Source: RHKX01 sp963820055
Lineage (GTDB): Bacteria > Actinomycetota > Thermoleophilia > Solirubrobacterales > 70-9
Assembly: GCA_963820055.1 (NCBI GenBank)
Contig: CAWFYJ010000004.1
Coordinates: 434,001 to 498,000, forward strand
Length of the DNA stretch: 64,000 bases
Direction: 5' to 3'
Shown here: positions 36,413 through 45,869 of the stretch, one piece after another
Position numbering within the stretch: the stretch's first letter is position 1
How the letters are laid out: each line of letters starts with the position of its first letter
Translations under genes and position numbers: made by a program
The notes under the pieces: model-generated
Told to the model about the DNA's origin: nothing
Seen by the model: the letters and a program-made list of their open reading frames with translations, nothing else
Database searches by the model: none

Positions 36413-38050
36413 TCAGGACCGGCGCGCGAACCGGCCGCGGAGCCGGTCGACCGGTCCACGGGCGTCGCGGAGCACCTCGCGGGCGCAGTTGCGGCCGTTG
36501 GCGCCGCTGACGCCGCCGCCTGGGTGGGTGCCGGCGCCGCATAGGTACAAGCCGTCGATCGGCGTCCGGTAGTCGGCGTGACCTCGGACCGGCCGCAGGT
36601 TGAAGAGCTGATCGAAGGACATGTCCCCGTGCAATGCGTGGCCGCCCGTCAGCCCGAGCAGGCGCTCGAGGTCGAGCGGGCTCAGCACCTGACGGGCCTC
36701 GATCGAATCGGTGAGGCCGGGCATGTACCCCTCGAGGGTCGCGATGGCACGGTCAGCGACCGCATCGCGGTTGTCGTCCCACGTGCCCTGATCCGGCTCG
36801 AGCGAGTAGGGCTGAGAATTGATGTCGATCGTCAGCACGTGCCTGCCCTCGGGGGCCAGCGATGCGTCGTGAAAGGTCGGGATGCAGACCTCGACGTGGG
36901 GATCGCGGCCGAGTCGGCCGGAGCGCGCCTCGAACTGGGCGCGGTCCATGTCGGCGATGAATCCGCCGAACTCCATGATCCCGCCGAGGTACGGCTGCCT
37001 ACCGCCGGGCATGCCGACGACCTCGGGCAGCCTGTCGACGCCGAGGTTGATCTTCACGCTCGTCCCCTCGCAGCGGTAGTTGCGCAGCGAGGCCGTGAAG
37101 TCGTCGGGAAGGAGGTCTCCGCCGACGAGGCCGAAGAAGGTGCGCAGCGGGTCGGCGTTGGACAGGACTCGGTCGGCCTCGATGACGGTCCCGTCCGCGA
37201 GCGCCACGGCCGTTGCCCGGCCGCCGTCGACGACGACCCGGTCGGCCTCGGCGCCGGTGCGGATCTCGGCCCCCGCCTCTCGAGCCGCGTCCGCCATCGC
37301 CTCGGTGACCAGGCCGATGCCTCCGCGCACGAACCCCCAGGTCCGCAGACCGCCGCCGGCCTGCTCGGCCGCGTGGTCGTGAAGCAGCACATACGCGGTA
37401 CCCGGTGTCGAGGGGCCGGCGATCGAGTCGTTGATCGCGTGCCAGCCCATCGCGGCCATGACGACATCCGACTCGAAGAACTCGCCGAGGTACTGCGTGC
37501 ACGAGGTGGCGAAGAGGAACAGGGCGTCGTTGATTGCCGCGCGATGGCGACGAGCGGTACCCGCGAGTCGCAGCAGCGACGGGATCTCGCCCGGGGTGAC
37601 GTGCGCCGGATTGGGCGGTGTCGTGTCCATCAGCGGGCCGACGACCTCCGCGAGCCTGCCGAGAGCGGCCTCGAACTCGGGAAGGGCCCGGGCATCGGCG
37701 GCCGAGTGGCGACGGATCTCCGCCTGCGAGACCGGGATGTCGTCACCGAGCAACAGCCGCTCGCCGCCGGGAAAGCCGTAGAGCGACGGTCCCGCCGAGT
37801 CGATCTCGATGCCGCGTTCGGCAAGCCTCATGTCGCGCCAGACCGGCTCCCGAAGCATGCTGATCACGTACGCGCCAGTCGAGGCGCGGTAGCCGGGGGC
37901 GAACTCCTCGGTCACGCAGGCGCCGCCGACGAAGTCCCTTCGCTCGAGGATCAGCGGCTTCAAACCGGCCTTCGCCAGATAGAAGCCGGCGACGAGGCCG
38001 TTGTGGCCCCCGCCGACGATCACGGCGTCGTAGCGCTCGCCGGCGGCCAT
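36413..38050 (-). CDS. FAD-dependent oxidoreductase, phytoene desaturase/PYROXD2-like
   Basis: 545 aa from ATG 38050, which overlaps the upstream permease stop (TGATG). The N-terminal Rossmann fold reads DAVIVGGGHNGLVAGFYLAK with the acidic ILERR. The C-terminal FAD motif is GLYLCGAGTHPGGGVSGANG. The class includes carotenoid desaturases and eukaryotic PYROXD2. No carotenoid genes are nearby. It is the last gene of the Pot-type transporter operon, so oxidation of an imported amine or amino compound is a reasonable inference. Substrate unknown. Confidence 0.88.
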   Translation of the reverse strand: MAAGERYDAVIVGGGHNGLVAGFYLAKAGLKPLILERRDFVGGACVTEEFAPGYRASTGAYVISMLREPVWRDMRLAERGIEIDSAGPSLYGFPGGERLLLGDDIPVSQAEIRRHSAADARALPEFEAALGRLAEVVGPLMDTTPPNPAHVTPGEIPSLLRLAGTARRHRAAINDALFLFATSCTQYLGEFFESDVVMAAMGWHAINDSIAGPSTPGTAYVLLHDHAAEQAGGGLRTWGFVRGGIGLVTEAMADAAREAGAEIRTGAEADRVVVDGGRATAVALADGTVIEADRVLSNADPLRTFFGLVGGDLLPDDFTASLRNYRCEGTSVKINLGVDRLPEVVGMPGGRQPYLGGIMEFGGFIADMDRAQFEARSGRLGRDPHVEVCIPTFHDASLAPEGRHVLTIDINSQPYSLEPDQGTWDDNRDAVADRAIATLEGYMPGLTDSIEARQVLSPLDLERLLGLTGGHALHGDMSFDQLFNLRPVRGHADYRTPIDGLYLCGAGTHPGGGVSGANGRNCAREVLRDARGPVDRLRGRFARRS

Positions 38051-38943
38051 CAGCTTTCCAGCCTGTTGATCTTGCCGAGCCGGTAGGCGACCAGGGCGAA
38101 GAGGGCCGACAGCACCAGCATGATGATGCTCATCGCCGCCCCCCGGTTGAGGTCGCCGGCCTCGAGAACGTAGTCGTTGACGACGTTGCCGAGCATGTAT
38201 CCGCTCGTGCCGCCGACGAGCGCCGGGCTCGCGAAGTCGGTGAACAGCGGCACGTACACGAGCAGCAGGGAGATGAAGATCCCCGGCGCGATCAGAGGCA
38301 GCAGGACGCGGCGCGTCGTCGTCCACCATCCGGCACCGAGGTCGCGAGCGGCCTCGAAGACGTTTCCGTCGATCGCCTTCATTGCCCCGTAGATCGGGAT
38401 CACCGTGTAGGTGAGGTAGCTGGTCGAGAGGACCAGCGTGACTGCGAACTGGCTGAACAGCAGGGCGTCGATCGGATGGTCGATGATTCCGATGCTCATC
38501 AGCGCCTCGTTGATCAGGCCCTCACGCCCCAGCAGCATTCGCCAGGCGTAGATCCTGACCATTGGGTTGAGCTCGTCAGCGAGGACCAGGAAGAGCAGAA
38601 TCGGAACCTGCCATCTGCCGGCCTTGAAGGCGATCACGTAGGCGAGAGGGATCGCGACGACGAGCTGGACGATCATCGCAGTCGTCGCGATCTCGAACGT
38701 CGTCAGCGCGACCTTCCGGTTCAGGGGGTCGCTGATCACGTCGGCGAAATTGGTCAGCGTGAAGTTGAAGCCCACCCCGCCGTCGAGCAGCCCCCGGTCG
38801 AGGGCGACTCCGAACATGACGATCATCGGCGTCAGGAAGAAGACGAGCAGCAGCGCGGTGGGAGTACCCAGAAAGGCGAGGGGCTGCAGGAGCCGCTTGA
38901 ACCGGGGGCTCCTGCGGACGACGGGGACCGACGCTGATTCCAT
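38050..38943 (-). CDS. potB: Polyamine-type ABC transporter permease (PotB family)
   Basis: 297 aa, six predicted membrane helices. The EAA loop FEAARDLGAGWWTTTRRVLLPLIAPG is near residue 205. N-terminal cytoplasmic part contains RSPRFKRLLQPLAFLGTP. Adjacent potC starts where this gene ends on the transcript side: all pot genes overlap by one to four bases. Assignment to the spermidine/putrescine family is by sequence class; the transported compound is not established. Confidence 0.9.
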   Translation of the reverse strand: MESASVPVVRRSPRFKRLLQPLAFLGTPTALLLVFFLTPMIVMFGVALDRGLLDGGVGFNFTLTNFADVISDPLNRKVALTTFEIATTAMIVQLVVAIPLAYVIAFKAGRWQVPILLFLVLADELNPMVRIYAWRMLLGREGLINEALMSIGIIDHPIDALLFSQFAVTLVLSTSYLTYTVIPIYGAMKAIDGNVFEAARDLGAGWWTTTRRVLLPLIAPGIFISLLLVYVPLFTDFASPALVGGTSGYMLGNVVNDYVLEAGDLNRGAAMSIIMLVLSALFALVAYRLGKINRLES

Positions 38944-39884
38944 CAGCGGGTCCCCCCGGTGAGCAGACCGGTCAGGCTGTCCTCGTCATCGCTCTTCGAA
39001 AGCCGCCTCATCAGCGCCCAAGCGCCGAACACGGCGAGGATCTGTGCGGCTGCGATCACCGTGGAGACGGCGTTGACCACCGGCAGGTTCTCCGACTGAC
39101 GAAGGATCGAGAAGACCCAGACGGGGAAGGTCTGCTCGAAGCCCCCGGTGAAGAACGAGATCTCAAAGTTGTTGAACGACCACGCGAAGGCGAAGATCGA
39201 CGCTGCTGCAATCGACGGCCCGATCTGCGGCAGGACCACGTAGCGGAGCATCTGGCGCTGGTTCGCGCCGAGATCGATCGCCGCCTCCTCAAGCGAGCGC
39301 TGGAAGCGGACCAGGCCGGCGGAGACGATTGCCACGACGAGCGGGAACGTGACGACCAGATGCATCAGCGTGATCGTCTGCAGCGACAGCTCGACCTGGA
39401 TCTGGCTGAAGAAGATGAGCCCGGCGACGCCGATGATCAGCCATGGGACGACGAGGACCGCGCCGTTCAAGCCGGCGACGAGGCCGCGGCCGCGGAAGCG
39501 GAGGCGGGTCAGCCCCCACGCGGCCATCGTCCCGAGGACCACGGAGAGGACCATCACGATCGTCGCGACGATCAGCGAGTTGGTCACGGCGTCGCGAGCC
39601 TGCCCGTTCGCCCAGGCCTCCTCGTACCACTTGGTCGTGAAGCCCTCCCAGGGCAGTGAGATGATCGAGGAGTCGTTGAAGCTGAACAGCGCCAGCATTA
39701 CGACGGGCCCGAAGAGGATGAGCATCACGAAGGCGACCAGGAGGCCGCCGGCGAGTCCCGGCAGGCGCCCGCGGATCCGGTGGCCGATCGGCCGGTGAAC
39801 CGCCGCAGGCGGTGCCTGTTCGCCGGCGACGCCGGAGCCCGGCATCGCGGGAGCGCCCGGCGGCGATGCTGCCGCGCCCTCCAT
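38943..39884 (-). CDS. potC: Polyamine-type ABC transporter permease (PotC family)
   Basis: 313 aa from ATG 39884, which overlaps the stop of the upstream binding-protein gene. A Pro/Ala-rich cytoplasmic N-terminus is followed by six membrane helices. SFNDSSIISLPWEGFTTKWYEEAW is the typical PotC periplasmic region, and the EAA loop is EEAAIDLGANQRQMLRYVVLPQIGP. Overlaps potB by one base. Partner permease in a PotABCD-like transporter. Confidence 0.91.
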   Translation of the reverse strand: MEGAAASPPGAPAMPGSGVAGEQAPPAAVHRPIGHRIRGRLPGLAGGLLVAFVMLILFGPVVMLALFSFNDSSIISLPWEGFTTKWYEEAWANGQARDAVTNSLIVATIVMVLSVVLGTMAAWGLTRLRFRGRGLVAGLNGAVLVVPWLIIGVAGLIFFSQIQVELSLQTITLMHLVVTFPLVVAIVSAGLVRFQRSLEEAAIDLGANQRQMLRYVVLPQIGPSIAAASIFAFAWSFNNFEISFFTGGFEQTFPVWVFSILRQSENLPVVNAVSTVIAAAQILAVFGAWALMRRLSKSDDEDSLTGLLTGGTR

Positions 39885-40960
39885 CAGCCCGCCTGCACCT
39901 CCTGCCATGCCCGGTCGTAGACGTCGGCGTTCTCGGGCTCCGTCTCGGGGATCGCGTCCTTGAGGTTGCGCGGGTCCGCCGTCTCCCTGAACTCCTTGCT
40001 GACCATCGGCAGCGCCTTCGGGTTCATCGCGACGAAGCCCATGTCGCCGGAGATGGCCTGCGCCTCGGGCGAGGCGTAGTAGTTGAGGAGCTTGTAGGCG
40101 GCATCGAGGTTCTGGGCCTTCGACGTGATCGCCAGACCGCAGACCCACGAGAGCGAGCCCTCCTTCGGCGCGACCCACTGGACAGGCACGCCGTCCTGGA
40201 TCATCGTCTGGGTAGTGCCGCGGCCTCCGTCGGCGAGCTCGACCTCCCCCGACTTGAAGAGGTTCACCATCGACGCGTCGGAGTCGGCGAAGGAACGGAA
40301 TTGTTCGCGGTGATCGAGCAGGTATTCCTTGACCTGCTCGACTTCGTCATCGCTCAGGTTCATCGGATCGTCCATCCCCATCGCCAGCGCGCCGGCACCG
40401 ATCGCGGTCAGCGGCGTCGCCTCGAGCGCGACGTTGCCCGCGTACTGCGGATCGAACAGGTCGGCGTAAGAACCGATCGTGCCCGGGTCGACCTGGTCGG
40501 TGTTGACGATCAACCCCTGCGGACCCGCCGAGGCCGGCACGAAGAGCACGTTGCCCTCCGCGTCACGGACCTCGGGAGCATCGGAGAATGCGAGATCGTG
40601 GAACTCCGGCACGGCATTCTCGTCGAGAGGCCGCAGCAGACCACGAGCCGTCAACGGCTGCATCTCGTCGGTGCAGACCTCGACCACGTCAGCTTCGAAG
40701 CCGCCGGCGAGCTTGGCGGCGGCGGCCTTGTTGGAGTCGAAGCTGGCGGTCTTCAGGTCGAGGTCGGGGTTCGCCTCGCGGAACGGATCGAGCATCTGGT
40801 CGACGATCGTGTCGCCGTAGGCGAAGAACTTGAGAGTCCCGGTCGCCGGCGCGTCCGGATCCTTCGGCGGCGGAGCCACCGCCGTATTTCCGGAGCTTCC
40901 ACACCCCGCGATCGCCAGCACCGCAGCCGCCAAGCCCGATGCGATGGTCATCCGCCTCAT
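39884..40960 (-). CDS. potD: Polyamine-type substrate-binding lipoprotein, copy 1
   Basis: 358 aa from ATG 40960, chosen for the AGGAGG eight bases upstream; ATG 40978, overlapping the preceding stop, is the alternative. Lipobox IAGC follows a short hydrophobic signal. Family features: LKFFAYGDTIVDQMLDPF, VNLFKSGEVELADGG, LSWVCGLAI, and AAYKLLNYYASPEAQ. Clearly related to the next gene (both have NPDLDLKTA, SAGPQGLI, IPETEP), indicating tandem duplication. Binds an unknown cationic or amino ligand outside the membrane. Confidence 0.91.
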   Translation of the reverse strand: MRRMTIASGLAAAVLAIAGCGSSGNTAVAPPPKDPDAPATGTLKFFAYGDTIVDQMLDPFREANPDLDLKTASFDSNKAAAAKLAGGFEADVVEVCTDEMQPLTARGLLRPLDENAVPEFHDLAFSDAPEVRDAEGNVLFVPASAGPQGLIVNTDQVDPGTIGSYADLFDPQYAGNVALEATPLTAIGAGALAMGMDDPMNLSDDEVEQVKEYLLDHREQFRSFADSDASMVNLFKSGEVELADGGRGTTQTMIQDGVPVQWVAPKEGSLSWVCGLAITSKAQNLDAAYKLLNYYASPEAQAISGDMGFVAMNPKALPMVSKEFRETADPRNLKDAIPETEPENADVYDRAWQEVQAG

Positions 40961-40974
40961 CTCGATCCTCCTCC

Positions 40975-42063
40975 TCATTGCGCCTGGAACTCCCGGAACG
41001 CCCGCACCCACTCCTGATACTCGGGGGGCTCCGTCTCCGGGATCGCGTCCGCGATCGATTTCGGATCTGCGGTCTTACGTGCCTCCGGGTCCGCGAGCGG
41101 AACTGCTTTCGGGTTGGTGACGACGTAGCCGTCGTCGGCACGGATCGCCTGAGCCTCGGGGGACGCGAGCCAGTTGATGAGCTTGTACGCGGCGTCCGTG
41201 TTCTCCGCGTCGCTCGCCAGCGAGAACCCGCAGACCCAGGAGAGGGGTCGCTCGTTCGGGGCGACCCAACGGGCGTCGACTCCGGTGCCGCGGATCCGCT
41301 CTGCCAGGCCGGGGCCGCCGTCGGAGAGCTCGATCTCGCCGGACTTGAAGAGGTTCACGACGTCGGCGTCGGATCGCCACAGGGAACGGAACTGGTCCTT
41401 GTGGTCGATCAGATACTGGGTGACCTGGTCGAGTTGCTCAGGGGTCAAGTTCATCGGGTCCTCGATCCCGAGGGCGAGGGCCGTCTCGGCGATCGCCGGC
41501 AGCGGGTAGTCGGCCTCGAGCGCCGTTTCGTCGGCGTAGGTGGGATCGAAGAGGTCCGTGAACGAATCGATCTCGCCCGGAGGGATCGCCGAGGCGTCGT
41601 AGATCAGCCCTTGCGGGCCGGCGGAGAGGGGGACCACCAGCACGCCGCCGTCGGCGCCGCGGACACCCGCCGAATCGCGGAAGACGAGTTCGTTCCAGTC
41701 GGTGATCCCGGCCGGATCGAGCGGCCGCAGCAGGTCGCGCTCGGTGAAAGCGCTCATCTCGTCGAGGCAGGACTCGACGACATCTGCCCTGAATCCGCCC
41801 GCCATCTTCGCGGCGGCCTCGTCGTTAGAACCGAAGCCCGCGGTCTTCAGATCGAGGTCGGGATTCGCCTTCCGGAATGGGTCGAGCAGTTGATCGGTGA
41901 TCGAGTCCTGGTAGGCGAAGACGCTGAGGGTGCCGGTCGCAGGGGCCTCGGGGTCGGCGGGCGGGGGGGCCACCGAGGTCGTCGCGGAAGAACCGCCACC
42001 GCAGCCCGCCGCGAGGGCGCCGCAGACGGCCAGCAACTTCGCGATGCCGGCGACGCTCTTCAA
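40975..42063 (-). CDS. potD: Polyamine-type substrate-binding lipoprotein, copy 2
   Basis: 362 aa from a TTG that overlaps the potA stop (TTGA). Lipobox AAGC. Parallel features to copy 1: LSVFAYQDSITDQLLDPF, VNLFKSGEIELSDGG, LSWVCGFSL, and AAYKLINWLASPEAQ. The two proteins look about half identical over their length. Keeping two binding proteins with one set of permeases suggests two related ligands. Confidence 0.9.
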   Translation of the reverse strand: MKSVAGIAKLLAVCGALAAGCGGGSSATTSVAPPPADPEAPATGTLSVFAYQDSITDQLLDPFRKANPDLDLKTAGFGSNDEAAAKMAGGFRADVVESCLDEMSAFTERDLLRPLDPAGITDWNELVFRDSAGVRGADGGVLVVPLSAGPQGLIYDASAIPPGEIDSFTDLFDPTYADETALEADYPLPAIAETALALGIEDPMNLTPEQLDQVTQYLIDHKDQFRSLWRSDADVVNLFKSGEIELSDGGPGLAERIRGTGVDARWVAPNERPLSWVCGFSLASDAENTDAAYKLINWLASPEAQAIRADDGYVVTNPKAVPLADPEARKTADPKSIADAIPETEPPEYQEWVRAFREFQAQ

Positions 42064-43181
42064 GTCCTTGCTCCGAGCGCCTGGGCGACGACGAGGCTGT
42101 GCCGCGGGTCCCACTTCAGGGTGACGGGGTCGCCCGGCTCGACGGCCGAGACGTCGTCGTCGTTTAGTTCGTGGACGGCCACCCGGTCGCCGCCGGGCAG
42201 CTCGACGACCGTCTGGGAGACCGATCCGAGATAGACGCGCTCGATCGCCACCCCCTCGACGTGCGATCCGGCATGCCCGTCGGCCGGATGACCGTGGCCG
42301 GCGATCAGTGTGATCTTCTCCGGCCGGACGCTGACTTGAAGCGAATCGCCGACCGAGCAATCCGCAGGAACCACGATCCGGACGCTCGTCGACGGTTCAA
42401 CGATCGCGTGCTCGCCGTCGCGGCGGTCAACGTTGACCAGCAGCGCGTTCGAGGTGCCGATGAAGTCGGCGACAAAGGAGGTCTGCGGCTGTTCGTACAG
42501 AGTCTTCGGATCGGCGAGTTGCTGAACCCTGCCGCCGTCCATGACGGCGATCCGGTCCGACATCGTCAGCGCCTCCTCCTGGTCGTGGGTGACGTAGACG
42601 AAGGTGGTGCCGGTGCTCTTCTGGATCCGCTTCAGCTCGAACTGCATCTCGCGACGCAGCTTCAGGTCGAGAGCTCCGAGCGGCTCGTCGAGCAGCAGCG
42701 CGGCCGGACGGTTGACGAGTGCACGGGCGAGCGCGACCCGCTGGCGCTGTCCGCCCGACAGCTCGGCCGGTCGCCGGTCACCAAGGCCCTCGAGGCGGAC
42801 GACGTTCAGCATCTCCTCGATCCGGGTCCGCTGCTCGGACTTGTCGACGCGCTTCAGCTTGAGCCCGAACCCGACGTTCTCGGCCACCGACATGTGCGGG
42901 AACAGGGCGTAGTCCTGGAAGACCATGTTGACGTTCCGGTGCCGCGGCGAGACCAGGGTCACGTCCTCCCCGTCGAGCAGCACCCGGCCCGCGGTCGGCT
43001 CCTCGAAGCCCGCGATCATCCGCAGCGTCGTCGTCTTCCCGCAACCGCTCGGACCGAGCATCGAGAAGAACTCACCCCGGGTGATCTCGATCGAGACGTC
43101 GTCGACCGCAGTCGCCTCGCCGAACCTCTTGCAGACGCGCTCGAGGACGATCATCGGGCCGGATCCCGTGTCTTCGCTCAT
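42060..43181 (-). CDS. potA: Polyamine-type ABC transporter ATPase (PotA family)
   Basis: 373 aa. Walker A GPSGCGKTT, Q-loop FQDYALFPHMSV, signature LSGGQRQRVALARALV, Walker B LLLDEPLGALD, switch His in VYVTHDQEEALTMSD. C-terminal TOBE domain (SVRPEKITL and following). Start ATG overlaps the glycerate kinase stop (ATGA). Energises PotB/PotC. Confidence 0.95.
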   Translation of the reverse strand: MSEDTGSGPMIVLERVCKRFGEATAVDDVSIEITRGEFFSMLGPSGCGKTTTLRMIAGFEEPTAGRVLLDGEDVTLVSPRHRNVNMVFQDYALFPHMSVAENVGFGLKLKRVDKSEQRTRIEEMLNVVRLEGLGDRRPAELSGGQRQRVALARALVNRPAALLLDEPLGALDLKLRREMQFELKRIQKSTGTTFVYVTHDQEEALTMSDRIAVMDGGRVQQLADPKTLYEQPQTSFVADFIGTSNALLVNVDRRDGEHAIVEPSTSVRIVVPADCSVGDSLQVSVRPEKITLIAGHGHPADGHAGSHVEGVAIERVYLGSVSQTVVELPGGDRVAVHELNDDDVSAVEPGDPVTLKWDPRHSLVVAQALGART

Positions 43182-44593
43182 CGCTTTCCCGCCCCGATCG
43201 CGAGCACGAATAGGTCGTTGACGTTGGTATGTGTCGGGCCGGTATCGATCCCGTCACCCAGGGCCGCTGCGACCTCGCCGCTCCGGTGGCGGGCAAGGGC
43301 GTCGCGGATGTCGATTCCAGCCTCTCTCGCCCGCTCGCAGGTGACGCCGTCGCTGATCGCGCCGGCCAGGTCGGTGCCGCCGTCGGAGCCGTCGGTGTCG
43401 ATGAAGACGGCGCTGACCTCAGCGCCCTCGATGCGACCGGCGGCCGCCAGGGCCGCCTCCTGGTTGGGCCCGCCGGTGCCGAATTCGTGTTCAGGCCCGA
43501 GGCGGACCGTGCTCTCGCCGCCGCATCCGATCAGCACCGACGGGCTGGCGAACGGCCGGCCGAGCTCGGCGCTCTCCTTCGCCAGCTGCCCGAGGATCCG
43601 GCCCACCGAGCCCGCCTCGTCCTCGAGGCCGGTCGAGATGATCACCGGCGCCGCGCCCGCCACGGCGGCTTCCGCCGCCATCGCTTCGCAGGCCGTCTCG
43701 CCGGTGACGAGGAGGGTCGTGTGGATCTCCATCCCCGACAGATCGGGCACCTCGAGGCGGGGATCCTCGAGGTGGCTGCGAATGCTGCCGGCGACCTCCC
43801 CCCAGAGGTCGTGGCTGCGGAGGATCGACGTGGCGTCGGCAACGGTCGAGTCGTTGGCGACCGAGGGATCGGTGATCGCGTCGAGCGTGTCGCCGGCGAC
43901 GTCGGAAACGGTCAGATTGATCAGGCGGGCGGGCGCCGCGGCGAGGGCGAGGCGGCCGCCCTTGAAACCGGAGACCTGCTTGCGAACCGTGTTCACCTCG
44001 GAGATCGGCAGCCCAGCGCCGAGCAACAGGCGATGGAGGTCACGCTTCTCCTCGGGGGTTATGCCGGACGGCGGGAGGCTGGTCAGCGCCGAGGAACCGC
44101 CCGTGAAGCAGGCGATGACCAGATCGCGTTCGCCGACCTCCCCCGCCTGCTCGAGCAGGAGGAGCGCCGCCGCGATACTGCGCTCGTCCGGAAGCGGATG
44201 GGCGGCCTCGATCAGCTCGATTCGCTGCGGGGCGACCGTGGCGCTGCCGTGGCGCACGACGACGGTCCCCCCGTGAAGGCGCTCACCGAGGATCTGTTCG
44301 AGCGCGATCGCGATCTTCAGGCTCGCCTTGCCCGAACCGAGGACGACGATCCTGCCGCCGGGATCGAGCCGATGCCTCACTCCCTCGACGACCAGATCGT
44401 CGCCGTCGAGCGCAACCAGCCGTTCGACGGCCAGCCCTGGGTCGCAGGCGACGAGGCCGGCCTCGGCGACGCGGAGCGCCAGCTCACGCGATTCCGTCAG
44501 ACCGTGGCTGAGCAGAGCCTCGCGGTTCGCAATCGAGGCGGGGCGCAGGGCCGTCCCGTCCGGCCCCCGCTCGCTCGACAGGGCCGGGTCCAT
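43178..44593 (-). CDS. gckA: Glycerate 2-kinase (GckA/MOFRL family)
   Basis: 471 aa. Phosphorylates D-glycerate with ATP to 2-phosphoglycerate. The N-terminal DUF4147 domain has VLGSGKASLKIA, ACFTGGSSALTSLPPSGIT and SDVAGDTLDAITDPSV. The C-terminal MOFRL domain has LIGCGGESTVRLG, GTGGPNQEAALAAA, IDTDGSDGGTDLAGA and GPTHTNVNDLFVL. Located one base after the enolase-like gene, whose substrate would be the product of this enzyme. Together they would make PEP from glycerate. Confidence 0.94.
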   Translation of the reverse strand: MDPALSSERGPDGTALRPASIANREALLSHGLTESRELALRVAEAGLVACDPGLAVERLVALDGDDLVVEGVRHRLDPGGRIVVLGSGKASLKIAIALEQILGERLHGGTVVVRHGSATVAPQRIELIEAAHPLPDERSIAAALLLLEQAGEVGERDLVIACFTGGSSALTSLPPSGITPEEKRDLHRLLLGAGLPISEVNTVRKQVSGFKGGRLALAAAPARLINLTVSDVAGDTLDAITDPSVANDSTVADATSILRSHDLWGEVAGSIRSHLEDPRLEVPDLSGMEIHTTLLVTGETACEAMAAEAAVAGAAPVIISTGLEDEAGSVGRILGQLAKESAELGRPFASPSVLIGCGGESTVRLGPEHEFGTGGPNQEAALAAAGRIEGAEVSAVFIDTDGSDGGTDLAGAISDGVTCERAREAGIDIRDALARHRSGEVAAALGDGIDTGPTHTNVNDLFVLAIGAGKR

Positions 44594-44594
44594 C

Positions 44595-45869
44595 TCAGAC
44601 CGAAACCGGAGCCCGGAAGACGTCGCCGGGATAGCTCGCCGTCGACCCGAGTTGCTCCTCGATCTCGATCAGTCGGTTGTATTTTGCGGTCCGCTCACCG
44701 CGGACCGGGGCGCCCGTCTTGATCTGTCCGGCGTTGAGCGCCACTGCGAGGTCAGCGATGATCGGATCCTCGGTCTCTCCGGACCGTTCGGAGACGACGA
44801 CCGAATAGGCATTGCGATGGGCCATCTCCGCGGCGTCCAGGGCCTCGGTCAGCGTGCCGATCTGGTTGACCTTCCAGAGCAGCGAGTTGGCCGCGTCGAC
44901 CTCGATCCCGCGAGCGAGCCGCTCCGGATTCGTGACGAACAGGTCGTCGCCGACGATCTGGATCCCGGATACGCGGGTCAGCTCGGCGAACCCCTCGTAG
45001 TCCTCCTCGTCGAGCGGGTCCTCGATCGTGACGATGTCGAAGTCCGCGATCAGCTCCCGGTAGAGCTCGATCATCGACGCCGTGTCGCGGGTCTCGCCGG
45101 CGAGTTCGTAGGTGCCGGCGGAGTGGTAGTGCGTCGCGGCACAGTCGAGGCCGTAGCGGAACCGGCCGGTGTGACCGGCGTCGGCGACGGCTTCGTGCAG
45201 CAGGCCGAGGGCCTCCTGCGGGCTGGAGATCGCCGGCGCATAGCCGCCCTCGTCGCCAGTGTTGAGCGCGCTCTTGCCGTATCGCTCGAGGAGGATCTCG
45301 GCGAGCGCGAGGTTGACCTCGGTCGAGATCTGCAGCGCCTCAATCATCGAGTCGGCGCCGACCGGGATGACGATGAACTCCTGGAAGTCCAGGTCGTTGG
45401 AGGCATGCTTGCCGCCGTTGATCAGGTTGACCAGCGGCACCGGCAGCACGTGGCCGTTGCCGTTCAGGTAGCTGTAGAGCGGCATGCCGACGGAGTCGGC
45501 GGCGGCCCGGGCAGCCGCGAGCGACACGCCGAGGACCGCGTTCGCTCCGAGGCGGCCCTTGTTGGGCGTGCCGTCGAGGTCGATCAGCGCGGTGTCGAGC
45601 GCCCGCTGGTTGCCGACGTCGAAGCCGGCCATCGCGTCGAAGATCTCGCCGTTGACGTTGCCGACGGCTTCGAGGACGCCGAAACCGCCGAAGCGCTCGC
45701 CGCCGTCGCGAAGCTCGACCGCCTCGTTGGACCCGGTCGATCGCCCGGACGGTACGTCTGCGGTTCCGGCGGCCCCGCAGGCGAGGCCGACGTCTACCCG
45801 GACGGTCGGAAGGCCGCGACAATCGAGAACCTCACGGGCCCTCATCGAAGTGATCTCGAGACCGCTCAC
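44595..45869 (-). CDS. Enolase-family protein (divergent enolase)
   Basis: 424 aa from a GTG overlapping the regulator stop (GTGA). Most catalytic residues of enolase are present: PSGRSTG (loop Ser), NGGKHASN (His159 in yeast numbering), QEFIVIP (Glu168), GDEGGYAP (Glu211), GLDCA, VTIEDPL, GDDLFVTNP, KVNQIG (Lys345) and GQIKTGAP (Lys396). The conserved SHRSGETED is SERSGETED, replacing His373 by Glu. The N-terminal motif is DCRGLPT instead of DSRGNPT. It is probably a pathway-specific paralog dehydrating 2-phosphoglycerate or a close analogue, given the adjacent glycerate 2-kinase. Confidence 0.88.
   Translation of the reverse strand: MSGLEITSMRAREVLDCRGLPTVRVDVGLACGAAGTADVPSGRSTGSNEAVELRDGGERFGGFGVLEAVGNVNGEIFDAMAGFDVGNQRALDTALIDLDGTPNKGRLGANAVLGVSLAAARAAADSVGMPLYSYLNGNGHVLPVPLVNLINGGKHASNDLDFQEFIVIPVGADSMIEALQISTEVNLALAEILLERYGKSALNTGDEGGYAPAISSPQEALGLLHEAVADAGHTGRFRYGLDCAATHYHSAGTYELAGETRDTASMIELYRELIADFDIVTIEDPLDEEDYEGFAELTRVSGIQIVGDDLFVTNPERLARGIEVDAANSLLWKVNQIGTLTEALDAAEMAHRNAYSVVVSERSGETEDPIIADLAVALNAGQIKTGAPVRGERTAKYNRLIEIEEQLGSTASYPGDVFRAPVSV

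Noticed and set aside
36413..43181. Straight assignment of the cluster as spermidine/putrescine uptake
   Set aside because: Family similarity alone does not fix the ligand, and neighbouring glycerate kinase and enolase genes do not fit simple polyamine use.
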